From contig CAMYNW010000015.1 in NCBI GenBank assembly GCA_947259885.1, positions 1 through 64,000 on the forward strand: a stretch of DNA of 64,000 bases, in the 5' to 3' direction. The position numbers and the translations under genes were made by a program. The notes beneath the pieces are model-generated. The model had not been told where the DNA came from, searched no databases, and saw nothing but the letters and a program-made list of their open reading frames with translations. Positions 13,003-22,266 of the stretch are shown in pieces. Origin of the DNA: an uncultured Gammaproteobacteria bacterium. Lineage in GTDB: Bacteria > Pseudomonadota > Gammaproteobacteria > Arenicellales > Poriferihabitantaceae. The first letter of the stretch is position 1; each line of letters begins with the position of its first letter.

Positions 13003-13743
13003 ATGGAATTTTTAGTGTTTCAACACATCGCATGTGAACATCCAGGAATCTTTAGAGACCTAATGCGTGCTGATGGAGTTAAATGGAAAGCAGTACAGTT
13101 AAATGAAGGTGAGCAGATACCCTCCTTTGATGGTTATGATGCCTTGTTCGTTATGGGTGGGCCAATGGATGTGTGGCAGCAACAGGAGCATCCATGGCTT
13201 GTTGCGGAAATAGATGCGATCGCCCGGTGGGTGCGATCTGGCAAGCCTTACCTTGGTTTTTGCCTTGGACATCAGTTGCTTGCGATGGCTCTTGGAGGGC
13301 AGGTTGGACCGTCTGTAATGCCAGAAATTGGAGTGCTCGCAGTGGAACTTACAAAACTTGGAGGCAATCATTGGTTTTTTAACAACTGTCAGGAGCGCAT
13401 CTTGTCCTTGCAGTGGCACTCAGCTGAGATCACTGAGCTGCCAGAGGGGGGCAAAATACTCGCGCGGTCGGAAGCGTGCAAGATCAATGCAATGGCCTGG
13501 GGGGATGTCGCGGTCTCGGTGCAATTTCATGTTGAACTTACTGAGAATACCGTTTCCGAATGGGGCGAAGTTCCGGCTTACGCTTCGGCCCTTGAAACAG
13601 CAATGGGAGAAGACGCACTAGGAAATATAAAAGCGTTGGCGGATCAACATATGGCTGAATTTAATGGAGTCTCAGCTATTCTCTACAGAAACTTTTTTGA
13701 GCGTGTAAAAAGTCGAATGCAGGTTCCCGCAAGCGTAATGTGA
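13003..13743 (+). CDS. class I glutamine amidotransferase-like protein
   Basis: This is a 246-residue stand-alone amidotransferase of the GMP-synthase-like type. The nucleophile elbow is YLGFCLGHQLL with Cys87; the partner His and Glu are in QFHVEL at about 174-176; the oxyanion region is MGGPMDVW. Such proteins are often annotated as GuaA-like or YfeJ-like and their acceptor is not known. It overlaps hslO by 4 bases (GTGA), so the two are probably co-translated. No synthetase partner lies nearby. Confidence 0.8.
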   Translation: MEFLVFQHIACEHPGIFRDLMRADGVKWKAVQLNEGEQIPSFDGYDALFVMGGPMDVWQQQEHPWLVAEIDAIARWVRSGKPYLGFCLGHQLLAMALGGQVGPSVMPEIGVLAVELTKLGGNHWFFNNCQERILSLQWHSAEITELPEGGKILARSEACKINAMAWGDVAVSVQFHVELTENTVSEWGEVPAYASALETAMGEDALGNIKALADQHMAEFNGVSAILYRNFFERVKSRMQVPASVM

Positions 13744-14612
13744 TCGAAAGCGCGCGAGATAGCTGTCATCGATTTATTTTTGACGACAGTGGAATTCGAG
13801 GTCAGATTGTATCGCTGTCAAGTAGCGTTAAAATCGCGCTTGAACATAAAAATTATCCTGCGCCACTTTCATCGTTACTTGGCCAGGCAATGACTGCAGC
13901 AGCATTGCTCGCGGATACGATAAAGATGGAAGGCTCACTGATTTTGCAGGTTCAAGGAGACGGACCTGCGCATACACTTGTTGCTCAGGCTACGGATGAT
14001 GGAGATTTGCGCGGAATGATTCATTACACTGAGGGTGTCATTGAGGGCAATGATTTTCGTGGATTGGTAGGTGACGGTAAGCTAGTACTGACTATCGACG
14101 CCAGCGGTAGCGAACGTTATCAAGGCGTCGTTGCAATAGAAGGTGGTAGTCTAGCCGAGGCAATCGAATTTTACTTCGATCAGTCGGAGCAATTACCAAC
14201 ACGCGTCTGGTTGTCGTCAAGCGGACAGCGCGCTGGGGGAATAATGCTGCAGAAGATTCCAGGCGAAAACGAGGAGAGGTTTCGGTGGGACCATCTTGTG
14301 GCGCTTACCCATACTGTTACTGATACTGAACTCATAGAATTGGATCCTGTAGATCTTATTCAGCGGTTGTATCATCAGGAGTCTGTTACTATTTATCAGC
14401 CTGTGATGCTCCGTTTTCGTTGCGGGTGTTCGCGGGGAAAAATTGAATCAGTATTACTTCAACTGGGTCAGTCGGAAATTGAACAGATTGCTGAAAATTC
14501 AGGCGAGGTCAGCGTCGAATGTGAGTTTTGTAACCAGAAATATGACTTCGATGCGGTGGATATTTCAGCATTATTCAGAGCCACCACTGCGGTGCCGGAA
14601 CTAAGGCAATGA
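13740..14612 (+). CDS. hslO: redox-regulated chaperone Hsp33
   Basis: Hsp33 is an oxidation-activated holdase in the cytoplasm. The C-terminal zinc centre has the CxC and CxxC pairs in RCGCSR (about 227-229) and ECEFCNQKY (about 261-264). The N-terminal domain shows AAALLADTIKMEGSLILQVQGDG, typical of the family. The start is GTG at 13740, overlapping the preceding amidotransferase gene. The length of 290 residues is normal. Confidence 0.95.
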   Translation: MIESARDSCHRFIFDDSGIRGQIVSLSSSVKIALEHKNYPAPLSSLLGQAMTAAALLADTIKMEGSLILQVQGDGPAHTLVAQATDDGDLRGMIHYTEGVIEGNDFRGLVGDGKLVLTIDASGSERYQGVVAIEGGSLAEAIEFYFDQSEQLPTRVWLSSSGQRAGGIMLQKIPGENEERFRWDHLVALTHTVTDTELIELDPVDLIQRLYHQESVTIYQPVMLRFRCGCSRGKIESVLLQLGQSEIEQIAENSGEVSVECEFCNQKYDFDAVDISALFRATTAVPELRQ

Positions 14613-14800
14613 ATATAGATATTGGAATATGGCTGCTGAGACCGATAAATTACTAAAAATCAATATTTTGATGTTTCCGGGACTTTCAAGGAACATTATT
14701 TGCATGTAAAAAAATCTTATTTCCAGATAATACAATACGCAGAAAATATTACTATCTGTATGCTATTATTCTTGCCAAGAAGTAAATTTATGTTTTTGAA

Positions 14801-15286
14801 TTGCCACATAAAGAAAAAATTTCGCTTGACCAGGTAGACCGTAAAATCCTTCATTTTCTGCAACGGGATGCCAGCATTACAATCAAAGAGCTTGCGGAAA
14901 AGGTGCATCTTTCACCCACCCCGTGCTGGAAGAGAATCCAACGAATGGAGGAGAACGGGGTAATCCGCTCTCGGGTTGTATTGCTCGATCCAGATAAGGT
15001 GGACGCAGGAATTACCGTATTTTTAGCCATTAAAACTGATAAACATAACGCCGATTGGAGCCAAAAATTTTCCGAAGTGATGTCCTCATTTCCGGAAATC
15101 GTCGAAATTTATCGAATGAGCGGCGAAGTAGACTACCTGGTGCGCATTGTTGTACCGGACATACCAGCTTATGACGCCCTGTATAAAAACATCATTGGCA
15201 AGATCGCGTTGACCGATATGACCTCTATGTTTGCGATGGAGCAGATGAAATACACGACAGCGCTGCCGGTATTGGAGCAGGAGTAG
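14801..15286 (+). CDS. Lrp/AsnC-family transcriptional regulator
   Basis: The 161-residue protein has the AsnC-type winged helix at about residues 10-60 (DRKILHFLQRDASITIKELA, then LSPTPCWKRIQRMEENGVI) and the RAM ligand-binding domain after it, with the conserved EIYRMSGEVDYLVRIVVPD. The translation start appears to be TTG at 14801, preceded by a very AT-rich 190-base region that is probably its promoter. The target genes are not evident; Lrp proteins respond to amino acids. No convincing operon partner lies downstream. Confidence 0.9.
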   Translation: MPHKEKISLDQVDRKILHFLQRDASITIKELAEKVHLSPTPCWKRIQRMEENGVIRSRVVLLDPDKVDAGITVFLAIKTDKHNADWSQKFSEVMSSFPEIVEIYRMSGEVDYLVRIVVPDIPAYDALYKNIIGKIALTDMTSMFAMEQMKYTTALPVLEQE

Positions 15287-15578
15287 ACGGATTTTTCGCC
15301 AGTTACATGTGGTATCTTGCTGCTATTTATGTAATATTTATCGCCTAATAACAATAACTATTTAATCCAAGAGGTTGTATTCCGGTGTTTTTTTTCTCGG
15401 GATTGGTCTCAAAATAAGCAAATCCCGCGGTTGTTCATGCGGAATTATGGGGGGCAGACGTCGGACAATTATAACGACAGCCATAGGCTCAATCCGAGCA
15501 ACAACGCCAATTGCTCAAGATCAGCTAGAAGATCTATAGCAACAATCGTGCCGCTCGATTGACCAACCCGGCACTCGC

Positions 15579-16112
15579 ATGTTGCGTACAGCACGAAACA
15601 CTCTAAATATGGCAGAAAACCAAATCCTTGATGTGATTTCTCAGTATCTGGCTTCTGAGCAAACAGGTACGATCATGGCGGTTTTTGAGGACAATAGTCT
15701 CGGTAGATTCTATGTCGTAAGCGGAGTTTTAGCCACGGCGCGTTACCGAAACAAGGAAGGTCGCGAAGCGGTCAACATGGCAAAAAGCGTTGTAGTGACG
15801 ACTGCTAGATTCCATGAAAACGCAGATTTGGTTAGGTCCGGGGATTTAATTGATGGAATTGCGCTACCTCAGGTCGCTTCAGAAAAACTGCCATCATCTC
15901 AGCCAGTTGGGCCGCAATTGACCAATGTTATGAAGGCCGGCGTTGTTGACTTGCTAATGGAGTATGTCGGACCCGTGGCGCCATTAATAATGTCTGATTT
16001 GCCGGATGCAATTGATATTGAGTCAGCTTTGGACCAGTTGGCCAGTGAAATAGATGACGCTAAATCCGCTGCAGAATTCGTTCGCACAGCCCGCAGAATA
16101 ACCCTCGGATAG
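15579..16112 (+). CDS. hypothetical protein, DUF4388-like/DUF8082-like layout
   Basis: I do not recognise a specific function. The 177-residue protein has an N-terminal alpha/beta part (GTIMAVFEDNSLGRFYVVSG then a small KEGREAVNMAKSV segment) that recalls the DUF4388-type modules of regulatory proteins. A C-terminal helical part (VDLLMEYVGPVAPLIMSDLP then ALDQLASEIDD) recalls the short helical domain found at the end of some bacterial kinases and cyclases. Both comparisons are from memory of patterns. No signal peptide or membrane helix is visible. The start could be 15579 or the ATG at 15609; neither has a clear ribosome site. It stands alone between lrp and aroQ. Confidence 0.6.
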   Translation: MLRTARNTLNMAENQILDVISQYLASEQTGTIMAVFEDNSLGRFYVVSGVLATARYRNKEGREAVNMAKSVVVTTARFHENADLVRSGDLIDGIALPQVASEKLPSSQPVGPQLTNVMKAGVVDLLMEYVGPVAPLIMSDLPDAIDIESALDQLASEIDDAKSAAEFVRTARRITLG

Positions 16113-16244
16113 GTTGCGGTTAAAATATCCTATTTCCGGCGAATTAGAAGCTAAAATTCGCTAATTCGCGTATAACCTCCCGAATCTGGACATTAAATCC
16201 CGTGCAATGCGATAATGAAGATTCACTCGCTGCTACATATCTCT

Positions 16245-16691
16245 ATGTCGAAACTGCTTGTTCTACACGGACCGAATCTGAACCTGCTTGGCGTTAGAGA
16301 GCCCGCTCATTATGGAACGATGCAGCTTGATGATATCAATAGGCATCTGGGCGCAGTGGCTAAGAGTCACCAGATCACGATCGAGTGCCGCCAAAGTAAT
16401 GCCGAGCATGAAATAGTCGAGTGGATTCAACACGCTGGATCCGAGGGCATAGACTTCATAATTATTAATCCAGCAGCTTTTACTCATACCAGTGTGGCTA
16501 TACGGGACGCTCTTGCTGCAGTAGCAATACCATTCATAGAGGTACATCTTTCGAACGTGCACCGCCGAGAAAATTTCCGGCATCATTCTTATGTTTCAGA
16601 TATTGCTGAAGGTGTTATCAGTGGTTTGGGTGCACAGGGATATGAGTTTGCAGTATTAGGCGCTATACAGTACCTGTCGACGCATGAATGA
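16245..16691 (+). CDS. aroQ: type II 3-dehydroquinate dehydratase
   Basis: AroQ dehydrates 3-dehydroquinate in the shikimate pathway. The hallmark [20 protein letters not shown] is near the N-terminus (catalytic Tyr in the mobile loop), followed by [17 protein letters not shown] and [18 protein letters not shown] with the catalytic His. I set the start at ATG 16245 ([10 protein letters not shown]) by family alignment; an ATG at 16215 adds ten residues. It sits immediately upstream of accBC, as in many gammaproteobacteria. Confidence 0.95.
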   Translation: MSKLLVLHGPNLNLLGVREPAHYGTMQLDDINRHLGAVAKSHQITIECRQSNAEHEIVEWIQHAGSEGIDFIIINPAAFTHTSVAIRDALAAVAIPFIEVHLSNVHRRENFRHHSYVSDIAEGVISGLGAQGYEFAVLGAIQYLSTHE

Positions 16692-16715
16692 CAATTTTAA
16701 ATATTTGGAGAAATT

Positions 16716-17174
16716 GTGGATCTCAGAAAAGTAAAAAAGCTAATCGAATTGCTTGAGGAGTCAGCGTTGATTGAAATGGAAATAACCGAAGGTGAAAACA
16801 CCATTCGCTTGAGTCGTTCGAATGTAGTCGCAACTCCAGTTGTACATCAGGCGGCCACCCCGGTTCAGTTGGCCGAATCCGTCACGAATTCAGATGTATT
16901 GCCATCGGACTCAAACCAAGACTCAGCTCATGATTCCGCCGGGACGTTAGTGGAATCACCAATGGTTGGCACATATTACGACGCGCCATCGCCAGACACT
17001 GATTCCTTTGTGAAAGTCGGGTCCAGGGTAAGGGCGGGTGATACCCTTTGTATTATCGAGGCGATGAAAACATTTAACCAGATCGAAGCGGAGATAGACG
17101 GTACAGTTAAGGCGATTCATAAGTCCAGTGGGGATCCGGTGGAATATGGAGAAGCCTTGTTCACGATCGCATAG
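16716..17174 (+). CDS. accB: biotin carboxyl carrier protein of acetyl-CoA carboxylase
   Basis: AccB carries the biotin that AccC carboxylates in fatty-acid synthesis. The 152-residue protein has a helical N-terminus, an Ala/Ser-rich linker (about 36-75) and a biotinyl domain with the thumb-like insertion [15 protein letters not shown]. The biotin acceptor is Lys118 in [12 protein letters not shown]; the residue after MK is Thr, whereas EAMKMMN is usual. The start is GTG at 16716 after GGAG. accC follows after 8 bases. Confidence 0.95.
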   Translation: MDLRKVKKLIELLEESALIEMEITEGENTIRLSRSNVVATPVVHQAATPVQLAESVTNSDVLPSDSNQDSAHDSAGTLVESPMVGTYYDAPSPDTDSFVKVGSRVRAGDTLCIIEAMKTFNQIEAEIDGTVKAIHKSSGDPVEYGEALFTIA

Positions 17175-17182
17175 ACCTGGCT

Positions 17183-18532
17183 ATGATCGGAAACATTGAC
17201 AAGTTGGTGATTGCCAACCGTGGTGAAATTGCGCTCAGAATTTTAAGGGCCTGCCATCAACTTGGTATCAAGACGGTTGCGCTATATTCCACAGCGGACA
17301 GCGACGCCAAGTATGTGCGACTCGCGGATGAATCTGTTTGTATTGGACCGGCTCAGGCTTCCTCCAGCTATCTCGACATCGCCTCGGTTATCGCTGCTGC
17401 GGAAGTGACCGGAGCACATGCGATTCATCCTGGTTACGGGTTTCTCTCGGAAAATGCCGATTTTGCTGACCGGGTAGAGCAAAGTGGATTCGTTTTTGTC
17501 GGCCCTAAGGCGGAAACGATACGCACACTGGGTGACAAGATCTCGGCTATTAAGGTAATGCAGGAAGCCGGCGTGCCGTGTGTACCTGGATCAAATGGTC
17601 CGGTCCCTGAAAACGATATAGAAATCCTGGAGCTGGCTAATCAAATTGGATTTCCACTCATGATAAAGGCAAGTGGCGGGGGTGGTGGGAAAGGTATGCG
17701 CGTTTGCCGGGATCAAAGCGATTTGTTACAGGCTGTGCAATTGACTCGAAAGGAAGCTGCTGCGGCCTTTGGTAATGATACGATCTACATGGAACGCTTT
17801 CTTGAGCATCCTCGACATATAGAGTTTCAGCTTCTAGCTGATGGTCTGGGTAATGCAATCCATCTCGGAGAGCGCGATTGCTCGATGCAACGGCGCCATC
17901 AAAAAGTAATTGAAGAAGCGCCCGCGCCAGGAATTACCGAACAACAACGTCAAGAGATAGGTGGGAGATGTGTTGAGGCATGCAAATATCTTCGCTATCG
18001 TGGCGCGGGAACTTTTGAGTTTCTATACGAGAATGGTGAATTTTATTTTATTGAGGTTAACACTCGTATCCAAGTAGAACATCCTGTAACGGAAATGATT
18101 ACCGGTATCGACCTACTTCAGGAACAAATTCGAATTGCGGCTGGTGAACCGCTCCGATTTCGTCAGGATCAAATCAGGATTACAGGCCATGCATTTGAAT
18201 GTCGGATAAATGCAGAGGACCCGCAGACGTTTGTGCCGTCTCCAGGGCGTATAACGAACTATCACATGGCAGGTGGACCGGGGGTCCGAGTTGACTCGCA
18301 CGTATACAGTAATTACGTTGTGCCACCATATTACGATTCAATGATTGGGAAAGTCATTACTCATGGTATGAATCGAAGAGAGGCTCTCTCGCGAATGCAT
18401 GGGGCACTGCAAGAAATGGTTGTAGACGGCATTAAAACAAATATCCCCTTACACAGAGAGCTTGTAGTCGATCCAAGATTCGTTGAAGGTGGTCTCGACA
18501 TTCATTATCTAGAAAAAAAGCTGAACCTTTGA
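17183..18532 (+). CDS. accC: biotin carboxylase subunit of acetyl-CoA carboxylase
   Basis: AccC carboxylates AccB-bound biotin with ATP and bicarbonate. It is an ATP-grasp enzyme of the normal 449 residues: [15 protein letters not shown] at the start, [14 protein letters not shown], the glycine-rich loop [33 protein letters not shown], and [20 protein letters not shown]. Its stop overlaps the TTG start of prmA. Confidence 0.97.
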   Translation: MIGNIDKLVIANRGEIALRILRACHQLGIKTVALYSTADSDAKYVRLADESVCIGPAQASSSYLDIASVIAAAEVTGAHAIHPGYGFLSENADFADRVEQSGFVFVGPKAETIRTLGDKISAIKVMQEAGVPCVPGSNGPVPENDIEILELANQIGFPLMIKASGGGGGKGMRVCRDQSDLLQAVQLTRKEAAAAFGNDTIYMERFLEHPRHIEFQLLADGLGNAIHLGERDCSMQRRHQKVIEEAPAPGITEQQRQEIGGRCVEACKYLRYRGAGTFEFLYENGEFYFIEVNTRIQVEHPVTEMITGIDLLQEQIRIAAGEPLRFRQDQIRITGHAFECRINAEDPQTFVPSPGRITNYHMAGGPGVRVDSHVYSNYVVPPYYDSMIGKVITHGMNRREALSRMHGALQEMVVDGIKTNIPLHRELVVDPRFVEGGLDIHYLEKKLNL

Positions 18533-19425
18533 GCATGCAATATCTGCAGGTAGCGGTGACCGCCGAACGAAAAGATGCGGAAACAATATCCGATTGGTTG
18601 AACAATCAAGGCGCTCTATCGGTGACTGTGGAAAGCGCAAATGAACAGGAAATTTATGATATCGCAGCACCAGGGGATCCCACGTGGGAAGTTCAAAGAC
18701 TCACAGCATTATTTGGATCCGATATTCCAGGCGAATCGCTCGGGATCGGCTTATCTCGATTTTCTCTGATTGAAGAACCTCAAATTTCAAGACTCGAGGA
18801 CCAAGATTGGGAACGTAAATGGCTCGATCAGTTTGTACCAATTAAAACTGGACGGAATCTTTGGGTATGTCCAAGTTGGCTTACGCCACCTGACCCAAAT
18901 TCTGTTAATCTGATTATAGATCCCGGCCTCGCATTTGGCACGGGAACCCATCCAACTACAATTCAGATTCTTGATTATCTTTCTAGGCACCCATTACAAA
19001 ACAAGAACATCGTAGACTACGGGTGTGGATCTGGAATTTTGGCTATTGCAGCACTGGCACTCGGCGCGCGCAAAGCCATAGGTGTCGATGTCGATCCTAA
19101 GGCAGTCAAGGCAGCAGTCGAAAATGCGCGTAAAAATGGTGTGCAGAACAGATTTACAGGAATTTCGCCCAAGCAATTCGATGAGAACTATGCCGGACAT
19201 AAGGCAGATGTTGTCATCGCCAATATCCTGGCAAGCACTTTACTTACGTTGCGCGAAAAATTGACGAATTTGGCTGCGTCAAATGCCACGATATTGTTAT
19301 CGGGTGTTCTGGAACATCAGGGAGATGAAATCAAGGATAGTTTTGCCGATGATTTCGAATTTGATCAAACACAGCGACAACACTGGCTGCTATTAGTTGG
19401 GACTAAACGATCAAAAAAAGTATGA
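18529..19425 (+). CDS. prmA: ribosomal protein L11 methyltransferase
   Basis: PrmA trimethylates ribosomal protein L11. The SAM-binding motif is [19 protein letters not shown] (about 163-181), preceded by [14 protein letters not shown], a segment specific to PrmA, and followed by [10 protein letters not shown]. The length is 298 residues. The start is TTG at 18529 overlapping accC by 4 bases, with an in-frame ATG at 18535. It overlaps the next gene by 4 bases (ATGA), so accB to dusB looks like one transcription unit. Confidence 0.95.
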   Translation: MSMQYLQVAVTAERKDAETISDWLNNQGALSVTVESANEQEIYDIAAPGDPTWEVQRLTALFGSDIPGESLGIGLSRFSLIEEPQISRLEDQDWERKWLDQFVPIKTGRNLWVCPSWLTPPDPNSVNLIIDPGLAFGTGTHPTTIQILDYLSRHPLQNKNIVDYGCGSGILAIAALALGARKAIGVDVDPKAVKAAVENARKNGVQNRFTGISPKQFDENYAGHKADVVIANILASTLLTLREKLTNLAASNATILLSGVLEHQGDEIKDSFADDFEFDQTQRQHWLLLVGTKRSKKV

Positions 19426-20996
19426 CTGAACTTACACCAGACAACATAGTACCGCCAGGCTACAGTCCAAATCAGTACGCTCGTTGTCCCTATTGCATGG
19501 CGGTATTTCGTACCAACCAGGAAAAAATTAGTGCCCGACAGGGGAAAGTGCGCTGTGGTGCGTGCAGGGAAGTTTTTAACGCGCTTGAGCATGCTGTTGA
19601 GATGGACGATAGCGGCGGCTTTCGAAGGCTGAGTCACGACCAAAGCGCTTTAGCTTCTGATATTTCAATTAGTAGATCTGGTGTTGCTGATTTAGACCAT
19701 CCTGACTCCGAAGTTGAGAAAAAAATTGAAACCACCTTTGAAGACACCGCGGAAAAGCAGCCTGAGGAGGACCAAGCCAAAGCAGAGGAGTCCGAAACTC
19801 AAGAGGCCCTAAAAGAGGAGTACCAAACTCAAGAGGCCCTAGAGGAAGAGTCCGAAACTGAAGAGACCAGTAAAGAAGAATCGGTGACTGAAAAGGTCCC
19901 AATGGATGTAAGCGATGAGGAATATGGAAGCGAGGACAGAACTCCCGCTGACGCTGCGGCATTCGATAGTCCGGGGCTGGAAAGTATTGCTGCGGAAGGA
20001 AAGCCTCTCATGCAAATAAAGGAAAAGGCGCAAGGTATTTTATCAACAGCAGAGAACTCAGATCAGCTCGTGGGAGAGTCCGAGAATGTATATTCCAGCG
20101 CCGAGACAGACACATCCCATCCCCAAAGCGAATATCTGGATTCAGAGAACAGCGGTGCTGTAGAAAACGATGATGAATCTTCGGCATCGCTAGATGTCGT
20201 CAGCGCATATGTTCAAGACCCGGAATGGGACAAGGAGTGGCTAGAATTCAGCGAGCAGGAAGTTGAATCCGCTGTCCTGGATACATATATAGAAAATCGC
20301 AGCGAAGCAGTTGGGCAATATAAAGCCGAGAATAGTCAAGACTCTGCGAAAAAACCACAGGTGCAAACCTGGTTTAACGCCGAGCCGGATTCACTTCTCG
20401 ATAATAATCCCTTCTCTACAGGTGATACCGCGAGCCCGGAGTCAGCGGAAGATCAAAAGCCAAGCTTGATAAACATGAGTGGGGTCGATCACTACATTGT
20501 TGATCAACCCAATCCCTTAGTGAACATTTTTTGGTCACTAGTATCCATAGCATTCGTGGTTTTACTCGGTCTTCAAGTTAAATACTTCTTTGTAGAAAAA
20601 TATGCACAGGATGACCGGTACCGCTCTTACCTGGGACTCTTTTGCAAGATAGCGCAATGTGAGTTATCCCCAAGACGCGATGCTTTTCGGTTTACAATTA
20701 CCAACACAAGAATTGATCTGCATCCTGAGGAGCCTGGTGCACTCCGAATTACGGTGAAACTCCTTAATCAAGCGAAATTTACTCAGCCGTTTCCAGGACT
20801 GCAGCTCACTCTCACAGATCGAGTTGGTAGAGTAGTAGGACGCCGCACATTTGAACCCGAATTTTACCTCGCGGCTGCGCAACGTAAACAGTTGGCTTCC
20901 GGGGAGCTTGGAATAGTGACTTTTGACCTCGCTCATCCCCATGAGAAGGCCGTAGGTTTTGTTGTGGATGTTGTCACCAAAACAAGATCATCTTGA
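19422..20996 (+). CDS. zinc-ribbon, DUF3426-type membrane protein with acidic repeat linker
   Basis: The N-terminus holds an MJ0042-type zinc ribbon: CPYC at about 22-25 and CGAC about 23 residues later. Next comes a long acidic linker (about residues 60-360) that includes short Glu/Thr-rich tandem repeats. One membrane helix follows at about 366-388 (FWSLVSIAFVVLLGLQVKYF). The C-terminal DUF3426 domain has CKIAQCELSPRRDAFRFTIT and GVVGRRTFEPEFYL-like VGRVVGRRTFEPEFYL. The family is usually found between prmA and dusB and its function is unknown. It overlaps both neighbours by 4 bases. The linker is much longer than I recall for the family. Confidence 0.88.
   Translation: MTELTPDNIVPPGYSPNQYARCPYCMAVFRTNQEKISARQGKVRCGACREVFNALEHAVEMDDSGGFRRLSHDQSALASDISISRSGVADLDHPDSEVEKKIETTFEDTAEKQPEEDQAKAEESETQEALKEEYQTQEALEEESETEETSKEESVTEKVPMDVSDEEYGSEDRTPADAAAFDSPGLESIAAEGKPLMQIKEKAQGILSTAENSDQLVGESENVYSSAETDTSHPQSEYLDSENSGAVENDDESSASLDVVSAYVQDPEWDKEWLEFSEQEVESAVLDTYIENRSEAVGQYKAENSQDSAKKPQVQTWFNAEPDSLLDNNPFSTGDTASPESAEDQKPSLINMSGVDHYIVDQPNPLVNIFWSLVSIAFVVLLGLQVKYFFVEKYAQDDRYRSYLGLFCKIAQCELSPRRDAFRFTITNTRIDLHPEEPGALRITVKLLNQAKFTQPFPGLQLTLTDRVGRVVGRRTFEPEFYLAAAQRKQLASGELGIVTFDLAHPHEKAVGFVVDVVTKTRSS
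19785..19884 (+). repeat. in-frame tandem repeat, 30-bp unit
   Basis: Within the acidic linker of the zinc-ribbon/DUF3426 gene, a unit beginning GAGGAGTCCGAAACTC recurs at 19785, 19815, 19845 and 19875, with a constant 30-base period. The first three are close copies and the fourth is degenerate. Each encodes about ten residues of the form EESETQEALK. Being a multiple of three, copy number can change without a frameshift. Confidence 0.9.
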
Positions 20997-22045
20997 ATAT
21001 TGGTGGCTACAATCTTCCGAATAATGTTGCTCTGGCCCCCATGGCAGGCATAACTGACCTGCCGTTTAGGAAGATTTGTCGGAAACTGGGGGCAGGTTAT
21101 GTAGTAGGTGAGATGGTGACTTCGGACCCTGCTTTGTACAAAAGCGAGAAAAGCAGACTGCGAGGGGTGCATCTTGAAGAGCCAAGCCCGCGAGCGATTC
21201 AGATTGTAGGCTGGGACCCACAGATACTGGCCGATTCCGCACGTTATAATGTTGACCTGGGCGCGTCAGTTATTGACATCAATATGGGTTGTCCTGCCAA
21301 GAAAATATGTCGGCGCTTCGCTGGTTCGGCACTATTGCAGGATGAGGCTTTGGTGGGGCGAATTCTCGATGCAGTGGTTGCAGCCGTGGAGGTGCCGGTG
21401 ACGCTTAAAATCCGAACGGGTGTCAGTCCCACGCAGCGCAACGGTTTGGCTATTGCCCGGATTGCGGAATCTGCTGGAATCAGTTGTCTAGCCGTGCATG
21501 GAAGAACCCGCGCTTGTAAATACAATGGGATTGCTGAATACGAAACCATAAAGAAGATTTGTAGCGCAGTCTCGATTCCGGTTTTTGCCAATGGCGATAT
21601 CAACGGATTTGAACAATCAGCCAGAGTACTTCGGTATACCGGTGCCGATGGAATAATGATAGGCCGAGCAGCCCATGGGGCGCCCTGGTTGCCTGGTCAG
21701 ATAGCCAAATTTCTGAAATCAGATGTAAAACCAGAAGATCCCGAAATTTCATTACAGTCAAAGATTGTTCTTAACCACTTGGAGCAGATTTATAGTTTCT
21801 ATGGTTCCGAGCGGGGTGTGCGAATTGCCCGAAAACATATAAAATGGTACACGCAGGATCATTCTGATTCAGGTTCATTCCGAAATGCATTTAACCGAGT
21901 CGCAACCCCGCGCCAGCAGCTACATATTACTGCGCGGTACTATCTTGAAATAACTGAACGCTTGCAGAAGACATTCGCTTGGCAAAAACGAGAAACAAAG
22001 CAAAGAAAGCAAATACCAAACGCAACCGCCTTGGCGACTGTGTAA
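20993..22045 (+). CDS. dusB: tRNA-dihydrouridine synthase B
   Basis: DusB reduces uridines in the tRNA D-loop using FMN and NADPH. The barrel begins NNVALAPMAGITDLPFR; the catalytic Cys is in the segment NMGCPAKKICRRFAGSALL, VTLKIRTG and HGRTRACKYNG are present, and GADGIMIGRAAHGAPW closes the phosphate site. The start is TTG at 20993, overlapping the upstream stop. The C-terminal 20 residues are very basic and are read through the region where fis begins. dusB-fis pairing is the classical gammaproteobacterial order. Confidence 0.95.
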   Translation: MNIGGYNLPNNVALAPMAGITDLPFRKICRKLGAGYVVGEMVTSDPALYKSEKSRLRGVHLEEPSPRAIQIVGWDPQILADSARYNVDLGASVIDINMGCPAKKICRRFAGSALLQDEALVGRILDAVVAAVEVPVTLKIRTGVSPTQRNGLAIARIAESAGISCLAVHGRTRACKYNGIAEYETIKKICSAVSIPVFANGDINGFEQSARVLRYTGADGIMIGRAAHGAPWLPGQIAKFLKSDVKPEDPEISLQSKIVLNHLEQIYSFYGSERGVRIARKHIKWYTQDHSDSGSFRNAFNRVATPRQQLHITARYYLEITERLQKTFAWQKRETKQRKQIPNATALATV

Positions 22046-22266
22046 AAAAATCAGTGGCTCGGTATTTGAAGGATCTAAATGGTGAAGAAGCGACACGGGT
22101 ATATAAAATGGTTATTAATGAAGTTGAAAAACCGTTGCTGGAAATAGTGATGCAACATAGTGAGTATAACCAGAGTAAAGCGGCTAGATTGCTCGGGATA
22201 AACCGCAACACCTTAAGAAAAAAACTAGATGAACACGGGATCACGGAAGTAGAGAATCGCACATGA
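21979..22266 (+). CDS. fis: nucleoid-associated DNA-binding protein Fis
   Basis: Fis is a homodimeric nucleoid protein that bends DNA and regulates rRNA and many other genes. The conserved C-terminal part is [20 protein letters not shown], a helix-turn-helix, preceded by [16 protein letters not shown] for the dimer core. The N-terminus is unusually Lys/Arg-rich ([17 protein letters not shown]). The start I give is TTG at 21979, which overlaps dusB by 67 bases; no better in-frame start precedes the core, so the exact start is uncertain. purH overlaps its end by 4 bases. Confidence 0.9.
   Translation: MAKTRNKAKKANTKRNRLGDCVKKSVARYLKDLNGEEATRVYKMVINEVEKPLLEIVMQHSEYNQSKAARLLGINRNTLRKKLDEHGITEVENRT

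Noticed and set aside
15388..15427. Hairpin CGGGATT/AATCCCG with a nearby run of eight T bases, looking like a terminator
   Set aside because: The T run lies before the stem on the plus strand and reads as A on the minus strand after the stem, so it has the wrong geometry on both strands. The rest of the 292-base gap from 15287 shows no gene or known RNA.
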